A stretch of 64,000 nucleotides of DNA, taken from assembly GCF_038051985.1 (NCBI RefSeq), contig NZ_CP150291.1, forward strand, positions 3,720,001-3,784,000, in the 5' to 3' direction. Position 1 is the stretch's first letter. Each line of letters opens with the position of its first letter. Below are positions 1-8,519 of this stretch, piece after piece. The notes below the pieces were generated by a model. That model was not told the DNA's origin and searched no databases. It saw only the letters and a list, made by a program, of their open reading frames with translations. Origin of the DNA: Solibacillus sp. FSL H8-0523. Lineage in GTDB: Bacteria; Bacillota; Bacilli; Bacillales_A; Planococcaceae. Position numbers and translations under genes: made by a program.

Positions 1-1325
1 TTTTGTGCTAGCTGCTGTTCAATTTGCTCAGCAAGCTGCTGCATGGGCAATGAAAGTAAATACGGGATTGTTTTTAGTTCTTCCCACAAAGAACGCGCAA
101 AAATAATGTTATTCAGTTGTTGATACTGCTGATAATCATAATTTCCCATATGTGGCTGCGCCTTTGACACTTTATGTAATGGCACAACTAAATTAACGAG
201 CCCATCACAGCCCGCTTGCTTATAGTGCTCCACATCAACAGCAATGCGTTTAAATAATAATGGGAATAACTCACTTAGCATAAAATGATCACTATAGTAT
301 TCAAATACAGTGATATCCTTTTGTGTCGCTTGTCGCCAGTCTATTAAGCTTTTCCATGCACGTAGATCTCGCTCATTTTCATAGCTTTTTGTGTAATCAC
401 GTCCCCAATAAGCATATAAAATATCCGTTGTGCCTACTTGCTGATCGTTTCGTTCGAGCATTTCCCAACTTAAGCCTGCGTTATAAACGATATGCTCGAC
501 CTTTATGTCCAGTTGCTCGCTTTCCAGTGCTTGCTGAAGCTTTTCCGTAAAGGAAATATAGCGTGTCAAAAATTGAACAGCTTCCTCACCCTTAGCGCCT
601 ACATCCTCTGGCCATAGCGATATGCGGCGAATAACAGGTTGCTGCTGACAATACGCGACGATTACTTGAATAACCTGCTGTTGTGCTTTGTCATCTTGTA
701 AAAAGTCATGATTATTAATCGCGTGCGCGGCTGTAAATTCAGTTTCCTCGCCAATTAAATCATTTACCGCACCATCCGCCGCCATTTTTCCAGACACATT
801 TAATCTATTCGCCTTGGCAATTAAGTAACGTAAACTATGCCCACCTAGCGTTACGTTAATGCCTCGCTTTTCAATATCCTCTAGTAAAGCATCCTTCACT
901 TCATCCCATAAGAAAAAGGTAAAGAATACTTCATTTAAGCCATTTTTCGTCCCTACATCAAGCATGCTTTTTAAAAATGGGACATCATCAATCGTTTCAA
1001 ATACATTGCCTCGGCGCGCAAATTTCGGCAACCCGATATAGTGCTGTGAAATGCCAGCTGGTGAGATTTTTTTCGGCTGCTGTAAATCAAAAAACACCAG
1101 TCCTTCTACCTTTTCAAGAAAACGATACACTCCGTATAAAAGTGCGCGGCTTGAATTGCCTCGAATGACATAGTGCTGTGGATGCTCTATTATTTCAAAG
1201 GAATCAGCCATCTCACCTACTGTATGGTGCTCTAGCTTAATCCCTTTTTCCCCTGTGTAATAACGCGTTAATTCCTCACTCGCAAACTGCTCGATTTTTT
1301 GCTGTAAGCTAGGTGATTTGTCCAT
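1..1325 (-). CDS. DUF4838-type putative glycoside-processing protein, C-terminus off the window
   Basis: Open frame of at least 441 codons starting at ATG 1325 behind a strong RBS (AAGGGGGG) and running off the left edge. The N-terminal part has the RGNSSRALLYGVYRFLEKVEG pattern typical of the accessory N-terminal domain of alpha-glucuronidase and hexosaminidase-like proteins. The rest resembles DUF4838: residues such as SLWPEDVG near the middle and a later EYYSDHFM segment followed by DVEHYKQAGCDGL. No signal peptide is visible, so it is probably cytoplasmic and acts on an imported sugar or glycoside. It is the last visible gene of the operon that starts at 7141. The family assignment is from memory of motifs; enzymatic activity is not shown by the sequence. 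Confidence 0.6.
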   Translation of the reverse strand, partial: MDKSPSLQQKIEQFASEELTRYYTGEKGIKLEHHTVGEMADSFEIIEHPQHYVIRGNSSRALLYGVYRFLEKVEGLVFFDLQQPKKISPAGISQHYIGLPKFARRGNVFETIDDVPFLKSMLDVGTKNGLNEVFFTFFLWDEVKDALLEDIEKRGINVTLGGHSLRYLIAKANRLNVSGKMAADGAVNDLIGEETEFTAAHAINNHDFLQDDKAQQQVIQVIVAYCQQQPVIRRISLWPEDVGAKGEEAVQFLTRYISFTEKLQQALESEQLDIKVEHIVYNAGLSWEMLERNDQQVGTTDILYAYWGRDYTKSYENERDLRAWKSLIDWRQATQKDITVFEYYSDHFMLSELFPLLFKRIAVDVEHYKQAGCDGLVNLVVPLHKVSKAQPHMGNYDYQQYQQLNNIIFARSLWEELKTIPYLLSLPMQQLAEQIEQQLAQ

Positions 1326-1360
1326 CTCTTGCCCCCCTTTTGCTACTAGCTATTTAACAT

Positions 1361-1389
1361 AAAGGATACCCAGCAACCGAGTATCCTTT
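1361..1389 (-). other. Intergenic stem-loop before the DUF4838 gene
   Basis: Perfect 9-bp inverted repeat AAAGGATAC / GTATCCTTT around an 11-nt loop, between the Gfo/Idh/MocA gene and the DUF4838 gene. It lacks a U-run, so it is more likely an mRNA processing or stability element than a complete terminator. Confidence 0.4.
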
Positions 1390-1397
1390 CGTTGAAC

Positions 1398-2372
1398 TTA
1401 TAATGTTACGGCCTTTTTCGCGTCATTTGATGCATAGGCCTTTAAAGCAATTTCCAATGATTTCAAGCCATCATAGCCTGAAATTAGCGGATTTTGTTTG
1501 TTTTCTATCGCCTTTAAAAAATCGACAATTAAGTCAAAGTCCGTATCGTTTCCACTATAAAGATGAGTGAGTGATTTTTGATCCTTACTGTAAACATTCA
1601 GCTTTTCGTTGAAGACATCTACCTTTCGTGTTGCCTTTGTTCCAATTACTTCAATCATGACATCGCCCCAAGTTGGGAATTGCGGAAAGCGCGACCAACT
1701 GGCGTCATGCGAAGCAACGACGCCATTTTCAAACACAATCGTCATAATGCCCGCATCATCTGTATCTAGCTCTGTAAAATAGCGATTGGCAAATGCACTT
1801 ACTTCCATAGCTTCACTGTCTAAATACCAACGCATAATATCAACCATATGTACGGTATGGTCTAATACCGCGCCGCCACCTGCAAGCTGTTCATCAATAA
1901 ACCAACCACCTGGATTTTGTCCGCGATTTGTTGAGCGAATTGCGACAATGTCCCCAAGCTCACCTGCATCAATTGCTTGCTTTAAATCGCGAATTGGTGC
2001 GCTATAACGCACAGGATAGGCAATTGAAAGCTTTACACCGTTTTCCTCACAAGCTGCAATCATTTCTTCTGCATCTTCTAGTGTTGTCGCAATCGGCTTT
2101 TCACATAAAATATGCTTTTTTGCCTTCGCTGCAGCAATGACCATTTCCTTATGCAAAACATTTTCACTACAAACGAGCACAACATCGATAGGGTTGGCTA
2201 AAAACTGTGTTATATCCGCAAAAAATGGGACATCGTACGCTGTACTTGCTTGCTGACCACGCGAAAGATCCGTATCATAAATTGCCGTTAAGGTTGCTGA
2301 CGGTATACGTCTTATCGCATCGGCATAGCTCGTTGCGTGAATATGCGCAAAGCTCATAATTCCGATATTCAT
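1398..2372 (-). CDS. Gfo/Idh/MocA family sugar oxidoreductase
   Basis: 324 aa, typical length for the family, which oxidises or reduces sugar hydroxyls with NAD(P). Residues 91-93 are the EKP signature (LCEKPIATT), and a substrate-domain motif GGGAVLDHTVHMVDIMRWY follows near residue 175. The N-terminal nucleotide loop reads IGIMSFAHIHA instead of the usual GxGxxG, so cofactor binding may be atypical. Its start ATG overlaps the stop of the upstream 209-aa gene by 4 bp (ATGA), implying translational coupling. Two further family members lie in the region, suggesting successive or reversible redox steps on one unusual sugar. The substrate cannot be read from the sequence. Confidence 0.8.
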   Translation of the reverse strand: MNIGIMSFAHIHATSYADAIRRIPSATLTAIYDTDLSRGQQASTAYDVPFFADITQFLANPIDVVLVCSENVLHKEMVIAAAKAKKHILCEKPIATTLEDAEEMIAACEENGVKLSIAYPVRYSAPIRDLKQAIDAGELGDIVAIRSTNRGQNPGGWFIDEQLAGGGAVLDHTVHMVDIMRWYLDSEAMEVSAFANRYFTELDTDDAGIMTIVFENGVVASHDASWSRFPQFPTWGDVMIEVIGTKATRKVDVFNEKLNVYSKDQKSLTHLYSGNDTDFDLIVDFLKAIENKQNPLISGYDGLKSLEIALKAYASNDAKKAVTL

Positions 2373-2998
2373 AGCTGTTCACCTCTTTGTAGTAGTGCTA
2401 GAATTGCCTCGTACTTTTGCTCATAGCTTGCATCCCAACTAACCGCATGTGCCGTAATCGCCTCAATATTCTGATATAAATTCAGGTTATTGTCTCGATC
2501 ACCTGTCATTTGTGCACTATCAAATTCTACAAGATGCTGATGGCTGCTCCATTCAAATTCAATACGTGCTTCACCTGTCATATATTCTAAATGCAGCATT
2601 AACTGATTTCCTAATTCACATAAAACAATGACATAGCGTACACCACTAATTTCGTTCGATCGGACCGTCACATGACGTGCTGCACCAAACCATTCGACTA
2701 ATGCGAGCAGATCTTCTTCAATTGAAAAAGCTTCGTTCATTGTGCGACGAATACGTAGCACACCCTTTACCGTGTCATGGGCCGCAATTAACCCCTTTAC
2801 TTGCAGTGAAAAGGAATATGACCATAAATCAAAGTACACAAACCCTTCACGGATATTTTGTGAAAAAGGCTTATAGGCTTCCTTTGTTGGTTGCTGCACA
2901 AGTGTTATCGTATTCGACTCCTCGCTACTTTGAGACGTAAATTGATAAAACGACGAATGCCTTAATTGTTTATTATTGGCTAAAACTAGTTGTACCAT
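2369..2998 (-). CDS. Hypothetical 209-aa protein of the sugar operon
   Basis: I do not recognise this protein. It has no signal peptide, membrane segment or obvious nucleotide-binding motif. It looks like a mixed alpha/beta or beta-rich soluble protein with acidic patches (e.g. EARIEFEW near residue 143) and ends with a helical segment (YEQKYEAILALLQRG). It sits tightly between two Gfo/Idh/MocA genes, overlapping the downstream one by 4 bp and starting 8 bp after the upstream one, so it is almost certainly co-expressed with them. It might be a partner, an epimerase/isomerase-like enzyme or a diverged C-terminal oxidoreductase domain; none of these is demonstrated. Confidence 0.65.
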   Translation of the reverse strand: MVQLVLANNKQLRHSSFYQFTSQSSEESNTITLVQQPTKEAYKPFSQNIREGFVYFDLWSYSFSLQVKGLIAAHDTVKGVLRIRRTMNEAFSIEEDLLALVEWFGAARHVTVRSNEISGVRYVIVLCELGNQLMLHLEYMTGEARIEFEWSSHQHLVEFDSAQMTGDRDNNLNLYQNIEAITAHAVSWDASYEQKYEAILALLQRGEQL

Positions 2999-3006
2999 CT
3001 CATCAC

Positions 3007-4059
3007 CTACAGTTTAATTTCTTGACCCGTTGCTGCGGATTCATAAATTGCACATAACATTTTCATTATCTCCACACCATCTTCTACTGGTGAAATCGGC
3101 TGTGTTCCTGTTAAGCAGCATGTGACAAAATGATGAATCTCGTTCGTAAATGCGCCTTCAAAGTCAAAACCTAACCTATCAATTTGTGGTGTCACATTTA
3201 AAATCGTATCGTGACGTTCTTGCACAATAACGAGCTCTGGTTCAATTTCTGCACCACCTTTTTCCCCGTACAACTTCACTGCTATTTCATCTTGTTTCGC
3301 CTGTAGGGTAAAGCTCACGTCAACAAATAAGGATGCACCATTTTCAAAGCGAATGAGGGCATTTGCTAAATCCTCTACATCATTTAACTCCGCATTATAG
3401 TCTGCTGCCTTATAAAATGATAAGTTTTCGATGTGCGCACGGTTGCCTAACTTTCTATATGTATTTCCTGTTACAGACACCGGCTTTGGCTTGCCCATCA
3501 AATACCAGCAAAGATCTATCATATGCACACCTAAATCCATTAACGGCCCGCCACCTGATTTTGAACGATCACTAAACCAGCCGCCTGGATTACCTAAGCG
3601 ACGTAAGCACGAAGCCTTTGCATAATAAAGCTCGCCTAACTCATCAGCATCAATGAATTTTTTTAATACAGCAACATTCGAAGCAAATCGGCGTACATAG
3701 CCCACTTGTAAAATTTTATTGGATTGTTTCACCGCTTCTTGAATTGCATAGGCTTCATCTAACGTTACGCTAAGTGGCTTTTCAAGCAACACATGCTTGC
3801 CACTTTCTAGTGCTTTAATCGCTAATTGTGCGTGCGAGTTATTCCACGTACAAATGCTAACTGCATCGATTTCTTCATTTGCGAGCAATGCATCCACATG
3901 TGTATAAAGCTTCGTCACCTGATACGTTTCGCCAAGCTTTTGCAGTCGTTGTTCGTTGTGATCGCAAATAGCTAAAAGCTCGACCTGTGGATGTGCAAAA
4001 TATGGACCTAAATGAAATTGTGAAATCGAACCGCCACCAATAACACCAACTTTTAACAT
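3007..4059 (-). CDS. Gfo/Idh/MocA family sugar oxidoreductase
   Basis: 350 aa from ATG 4059, chosen because AGGAGG lies just upstream; an in-frame upstream start at 4083 has no better RBS. The N-terminus has the classical Rossmann glycine loop (VGVIGGGSIS), EKP is at residues 93-95 (LLEKPLSVT), and GGGPLMDLGVHMIDLCW lies near residue 180. Only one base separates its start from the stop of the upstream medium-chain dehydrogenase, and its RBS lies inside the end of that gene. In other bacteria an MDR and a Gfo/Idh/MocA domain can be fused in one polypeptide, so this pair may act together. Substrate unknown. Confidence 0.85.
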   Translation of the reverse strand: MLKVGVIGGGSISQFHLGPYFAHPQVELLAICDHNEQRLQKLGETYQVTKLYTHVDALLANEEIDAVSICTWNNSHAQLAIKALESGKHVLLEKPLSVTLDEAYAIQEAVKQSNKILQVGYVRRFASNVAVLKKFIDADELGELYYAKASCLRRLGNPGGWFSDRSKSGGGPLMDLGVHMIDLCWYLMGKPKPVSVTGNTYRKLGNRAHIENLSFYKAADYNAELNDVEDLANALIRFENGASLFVDVSFTLQAKQDEIAVKLYGEKGGAEIEPELVIVQERHDTILNVTPQIDRLGFDFEGAFTNEIHHFVTCCLTGTQPISPVEDGVEIMKMLCAIYESAATGQEIKL

Positions 4060-4060
4060 G

Positions 4061-5074
4061 TTAGTCTCCTCCTGAAAAATCAATAATCGCTGTTAATTCT
4101 TCACTTTTTGCGAGCTGTTCATAAATTTGCGCTGATTGTTCGAATGGAACTTCTAGTTGAACAAAATCTGAAACATCAATCGCTTTTCTTTCTAACAAAC
4201 GAATATAGGCAGCTAAATTGCGCCCCTGTGTCCAGCGCACATAATGATACGGATAATCAATGGCCTCTTTTTCGTAGCGTGCATCATAGCGCCCTGGACC
4301 ACCTGCACGTGAAATTGTAATAACTGCTTCCTTTGCAAAAAGCGCTTCTCGATCAAATTGTGGTTCCACATCACCAACAATAACAATACGTCCTTGTTTA
4401 CGTACCCAATGCAAACTACGCGCCGTTGTTTCGGAGTGCTTGCCACCTGCACATAATAAAATGGCATCAACACCTTGCCCTTTTGTAAACTGTTCAATAT
4501 GCGCTTCCATTAACGCGAGATCAGTGAATACATCAATGCCCACATTTTGCTGAAGCATTGCTGCACGCTGTTCGTTTGGCTCATAGCAAATCACATCATA
4601 GCTTGCTGCCGCGCAAATTTTCGCAATCATTTGCCCCAGTACACCTAATCCGATGACAACAACTGATTCGCCAAACTGCAATTGCCCTTGGCGAATTGCG
4701 TGAATCGCAATCGTTCCATGTGCTGCAAATGCCGCATGCTGTAATGTAACGCTTTGTGGACATTTCGTAACGAGTGTTTCTGGAACGGCTAGCTGCGCCA
4801 TATGCCCAACATAAGGAGCACCATAACAGGCCACTGTATCGCCTACTTTCACCGTTTTTACATTGTCCCCAATTGCCGTTACAACACCGACCGCACTATA
4901 GCCAAGCTGACGTACCCCATTGTGACTCGCTTCAATTAATAGGCGCTCTGTGCCTGGCGAAATGGCTGTATACATTGTTTTCACCATGACTGCTGTTGGA
5001 AAAAGCTGTGGTGCTTCAATTTCTAGTAATTTCGGAGTACCATTTTGTGCTTGTAAAGCTTTCACATTACTCAC
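4061..5074 (-). CDS. Medium-chain (zinc-type) dehydrogenase/reductase
   Basis: 337 aa MDR-superfamily enzyme with a GroES-like N-terminal domain and a Rossmann domain (VVVIGLGVLGQMIAKI at about residues 137-153). The N-terminal active-site region reads AISPGTER where classical alcohol dehydrogenases have a zinc-binding Cys, and the four-cysteine structural zinc loop is missing. It therefore belongs to the short-loop branch seen in bi-domain MDR/Gfo-Idh proteins rather than to ordinary alcohol dehydrogenases. It overlaps the upstream aldolase gene by 8 bp and is followed after 1 bp by a Gfo/Idh/MocA gene. It probably catalyses a redox step on a sugar derivative. Confidence 0.75.
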   Translation of the reverse strand: MSNVKALQAQNGTPKLLEIEAPQLFPTAVMVKTMYTAISPGTERLLIEASHNGVRQLGYSAVGVVTAIGDNVKTVKVGDTVACYGAPYVGHMAQLAVPETLVTKCPQSVTLQHAAFAAHGTIAIHAIRQGQLQFGESVVVIGLGVLGQMIAKICAAASYDVICYEPNEQRAAMLQQNVGIDVFTDLALMEAHIEQFTKGQGVDAILLCAGGKHSETTARSLHWVRKQGRIVIVGDVEPQFDREALFAKEAVITISRAGGPGRYDARYEKEAIDYPYHYVRWTQGRNLAAYIRLLERKAIDVSDFVQLEVPFEQSAQIYEQLAKSEELTAIIDFSGGD

Positions 5075-6122
5075 CTGATTTCCATTTTGCTAAATTTTCT
5101 TTGACAAAATCATCGTCATGTAAATGGGGGTACATTTCGTAAACACGCGTAATTTCATCTGCTTGTCCTTCACTTAAAACTTCATGGTTTGCTAAGCACC
5201 AATTCCCCTTTAGTAGCCCCTGTCTTGTTAATACTTCGTTAATGCCGGCAATACTCCCTTTAAATGCATGTGCCGGATCAAAAAATGCCGCATTCGCATC
5301 AGTTACTTCAATTGCCTTTGTTAGCCAAGCCCCTTCGATTTGTGCCTGTTCACGAATTGATTTCACGTCTTCAAAATACTGCACCGCGGTTTTCGCCCAT
5401 ACAGACCAATGCCCTAATAACCCACCAACGATACGCTTTTTCACGGTTTCACCATCAATCGTAAACGCATACTCCGTTAATAAATCAACAATAATGTTGT
5501 CATCATTGCCCGTATAAAGCGCAATGTCATTGCAGCGCGGGCTACTACATACGGCACGTACAACGTCTAATGTTTGATAGCGATTAAACGGTGCCATTTT
5601 AATGGCGTACACATTGTCAATGTTCGCTAGCTCCTGCCAGAAGCGATACGTAAATATACGACCGCCAACAGATGGCTGTAAATAAAAGCCGATTACTGGA
5701 ATCACTTTAGCCACTTCGCGTGTACGCTGCAAGAGTGCTTCTTCTGTTAAATGACCTAAGCCGCCCATACTTAACAGTGCTAAATCATAGCCTAATTTTT
5801 TTAAGAGCACAGCTTCCTGTAAAGCTTGCTCAACCGGTCCACAAACACCTCCGATTTTAATAAATGACTCGGGTACATTTGCTTGCTGCATTTCCTCTAT
5901 GGCTAACGTCAACACGCGCTCATATAAATTAAACTGTGGTTCACGAATTTCAAATTGCGTTGTATGCACGCCAACCGCTAATCCGCCAACACCTGCTTCA
6001 ATATAGTATTTCGTTAATGCACGCTGGCTTACTTCATCCAATGTTTTACCTTCATTTAATGCTAGTGGATGGGCCGGAATAAATGCACCATCAAATAGCG
6101 CTTTTTTCACCGCTTCCCTCAT
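5067..6122 (-). CDS. DHDPS (DapA)-family aldolase/lyase
   Basis: 351 aa TIM-barrel of the dihydrodipicolinate synthase / N-acetylneuraminate lyase superfamily. The Schiff-base lysine is K175 (VYAIKMAPF) and the partner tyrosine is Y147 (GFYLQPS); the 28-residue spacing matches Tyr133/Lys161 of E. coli DapA. The usual N-terminal GTTGE-type pyruvate loop is replaced by GVHTTQFEI, so the carbonyl donor may not be pyruvate in the standard way. Context with sugar oxidoreductases makes a catabolic aldol cleavage more likely than lysine biosynthesis. It ends 8 bp inside the dehydrogenase gene and begins just after the epimerase-like gene. Confidence 0.8.
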   Translation of the reverse strand: MREAVKKALFDGAFIPAHPLALNEGKTLDEVSQRALTKYYIEAGVGGLAVGVHTTQFEIREPQFNLYERVLTLAIEEMQQANVPESFIKIGGVCGPVEQALQEAVLLKKLGYDLALLSMGGLGHLTEEALLQRTREVAKVIPVIGFYLQPSVGGRIFTYRFWQELANIDNVYAIKMAPFNRYQTLDVVRAVCSSPRCNDIALYTGNDDNIIVDLLTEYAFTIDGETVKKRIVGGLLGHWSVWAKTAVQYFEDVKSIREQAQIEGAWLTKAIEVTDANAAFFDPAHAFKGSIAGINEVLTRQGLLKGNWCLANHEVLSEGQADEITRVYEMYPHLHDDDFVKENLAKWKSGE

Positions 6123-6124
6123 TA

Positions 6125-7141
6125 TTAAAACGCCCCTTTTCGCTCTTGGAAATGCGTTGGTTTATTTAATGTTGTGCCGTCTGCTTGTACCCAATCTGCA
6201 ACTAAATCGAGCATTTGCTCTAATGTCACGCGTGGATAGCCAAATAATTTATGCGCATGTGCAGCTGTATTTAACAACGCAGTTGGTTGCTCTTCACCGA
6301 CAATTTTTGCTTCTTTGCCAAAGCGATTTGCAAATTCCTTTGCTAACCAACGAACTGACAACGTTTCTGGTCCTGTTACATTTAAAATTTTCGCTGGTGC
6401 TTCGCAATGTAATAATGAACGAATTGCGTATTCATTGGCATCACCTTGCCAAATCACATTCACACTGCCCATTGTGACATCGACAGGCTCCTCCCTATAC
6501 ACGGATTTTGCAATTTCTAGAAGTACTCCATAGCGTAAATCAATTGCATAGTTGAGGCGGAACATTAACATCTTTGTTTGAAAACGATTTGAAAAGTTTG
6601 TAAAAATTCGTTCACGCCCTAATGTAGACATTGCATATTCTCCAATAGGTACAGGTGTTACATCCTCTGAACAATTGCCTGCCGTAACAGGCGAGAACGG
6701 ATAAATATTGCCTGATGAAAAAACAACGATATTTGAATTTTTATACTTATCAGCGACACGACCTGGCACATACGTGTTCATTGCCCACGTAAAATGCTCG
6801 TTATTTACTGTACCGAACTTATTACCCGCCATGAAAATGACGTTTTTGACATCCGGTAACTGTGCAAGCTGAGCCTCGTCTAGTAAATCACACGTAATTG
6901 TCTCGATACCTGCTCGTTCTAATTCTTCTTTCATTTCTGGATTTGAAAAACGGGCTACACCGATAATGCGCTTTTCTACGCCCGCTTCTTCTACTGCACG
7001 TTTTGCCATTTTCGCTAATGTCGGGCCCATTTTACCAGCAATACCTAAAATCAAAATGTCGCCATCTATTTTTTTCATATCTTCTACAAGCATTGTAGAA
7101 GGTTCTGTCATAAATTGTTCCAATTGTTCAATCGTTTTCAT
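6125..7141 (-). CDS. NAD-dependent epimerase/dehydratase family protein
   Basis: 338 aa from ATG 7141, chosen because GGGGTG lies 7-8 bp upstream and the longer in-frame extension has no coding character. The Rossmann segment is ILILGIAGKMG near residue 30, and the SSGNIYPF and GEYAMSTLGRE segments are recognisable as the extended-SDR active-site region. At the YxxxK position this protein reads YAMST, so the catalytic lysine is absent; the chemistry may be non-standard. It is the first gene of the minus-strand sugar operon, divergent from the regulator at 7220. Confidence 0.75.
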   Translation of the reverse strand: MKTIEQLEQFMTEPSTMLVEDMKKIDGDILILGIAGKMGPTLAKMAKRAVEEAGVEKRIIGVARFSNPEMKEELERAGIETITCDLLDEAQLAQLPDVKNVIFMAGNKFGTVNNEHFTWAMNTYVPGRVADKYKNSNIVVFSSGNIYPFSPVTAGNCSEDVTPVPIGEYAMSTLGRERIFTNFSNRFQTKMLMFRLNYAIDLRYGVLLEIAKSVYREEPVDVTMGSVNVIWQGDANEYAIRSLLHCEAPAKILNVTGPETLSVRWLAKEFANRFGKEAKIVGEEQPTALLNTAAHAHKLFGYPRVTLEQMLDLVADWVQADGTTLNKPTHFQERKGAF

Positions 7142-7170
7142 CACACACACCCCTATAAAATTGAATATTC

Positions 7171-7186
7171 TTACATTTTGACGTAA
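7171..7186. promoter_or_regulatory. Candidate operator between sugar operon and its regulator
   Basis: Imperfect inverted repeat TTACAT-N4-ACGTAA (5 of 6 positions symmetric) in the 78-bp divergent region between the epimerase-like gene and the regulator. Its central position would allow one protein to control both promoters. This is an inference from symmetry and position only. Confidence 0.35.
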
Positions 7187-7219
7187 AATTATTTTAGTAT
7201 GAAATTTGGAGGCTTCTAT

Positions 7220-8515
7220 ATGACGAATCAAAACATACCATATACCTCTCAAAGTGTTATTGGGATTATTAGCCCTAATATGATGTTGCCGCTCATTAAA
7301 GAGACGTTACATGGATTCCCTAATCTTCAGGCAAACTATTTTATTATTCATGCTTTTGAAATAAACGAAGAATTAACAACTTTTATAGCTCAACACGAGA
7401 TGCTTGTTATTGCAGACTCTTATATTTATCAACAATTAAAAAAATATGATTCTTCCCTACCCTTATATCAGCTAAACAGCCGGGCCATTCATTTATATCA
7501 ATTACTGTTAACACACCAGCTAACAAATACGATACAACCCTATAGCTTTGACTTTTTACAGCAAAGCGATATTTTAGCGATTACACATCAACTGCAGCTC
7601 GAAATTGATTATGTGAGTGCTCCAGCAGATTCCATCGAACAAATGGTCGAACATCATATTGAGCATACGCAAAAAGGTTATTTAGCTATAACTACTGTCG
7701 CTGCCGTTTACGAGCAACTAAAAGCGCAAAACATAAAATGCGACTACCTTCGCCCAACAAAACAAGAAATGATTGTTGGCTTTGAACGCGTACTGCTTGC
7801 TAGTAAAAGTAGACAAAACAAGGAAACGCAAATTGTTTATGGCATTATCGAATTCGATTCATTGCCAGCAATAGATCAAACAAAGGCTGAACAAGTGCTC
7901 CAGCAATTCGCGCAGCAAATGGATGGTCATTTGATCCAACTGTCCCCATTGCAATATAGCTTTATTACAACGCGTGGTCAGTTCGAACGGGAAACACTTG
8001 GCTATAAGCATTTGCCCCTGCTATCACTCTTCAAAGAAGAACTACATACGAATTGTATTGTCGGCATTGGCTTTGGTTTAAGGGCCTTTGATTCCGGTCG
8101 CCACGCTAAACAAGCACTGTATCAGGCAAAGGAAAACGGGCCAAATGTATGTTATATCGTTCGTGAAGACAATCGCGTCATCGGTCCGATTGATACGACT
8201 GTGTTCATTAACTACGAACAATATCCACTTGCTATTACTGATTTGCACTTGCTTGAACGAGCAGAAAAAGCAGGTATGTCTGCATCCTATATTTCTAAAT
8301 TAATGGGCCGTATTACGAAGCATCAAAAATATATCTATACCGCTGAAGAGCTAGCGCAAACGTTAAATATTACATTGCGAAGTGCCAATCGCATTTTGTT
8401 GAAATGGCTAGATGCAGGACTTGTCGACATTATTGGTGAGGAAAAATTAGCCCATCGAGGGCGCCCAAAGCGCATCTATCACATGCAATTTTTGGAAGAA
8501 CTTAAACATTCCTAA
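7220..8515 (+). CDS. Transcriptional regulator with C-terminal winged-helix domain
   Basis: 431 aa from ATG 7220, which has GGAGG 8 bp upstream. The N-terminal 100 residues resemble a receiver or sensor-like alpha/beta fold (GIISPNMMLPLIKETL). The middle (about 190-320) has a GGDEF-like or adenylate-cyclase-like core (SLFKEELHTNCIVGIGFG, then HAKQALYQAKENG) without the catalytic GGDEF signature, as seen in degenerate sensor domains of some regulators. The last 70 residues (TAEELAQTLNITLRSANRIL, then RGRPKRIYH) look like a winged helix-turn-helix. Transcribed divergently from the sugar operon, so it is probably its regulator. It ends 4 bp from the stop of the convergent Gfo/Idh/MocA gene. Confidence 0.7.
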   Translation: MTNQNIPYTSQSVIGIISPNMMLPLIKETLHGFPNLQANYFIIHAFEINEELTTFIAQHEMLVIADSYIYQQLKKYDSSLPLYQLNSRAIHLYQLLLTHQLTNTIQPYSFDFLQQSDILAITHQLQLEIDYVSAPADSIEQMVEHHIEHTQKGYLAITTVAAVYEQLKAQNIKCDYLRPTKQEMIVGFERVLLASKSRQNKETQIVYGIIEFDSLPAIDQTKAEQVLQQFAQQMDGHLIQLSPLQYSFITTRGQFERETLGYKHLPLLSLFKEELHTNCIVGIGFGLRAFDSGRHAKQALYQAKENGPNVCYIVREDNRVIGPIDTTVFINYEQYPLAITDLHLLERAEKAGMSASYISKLMGRITKHQKYIYTAEELAQTLNITLRSANRILLKWLDAGLVDIIGEEKLAHRGRPKRIYHMQFLEELKHS

Positions 8516-8519
8516 TCTA

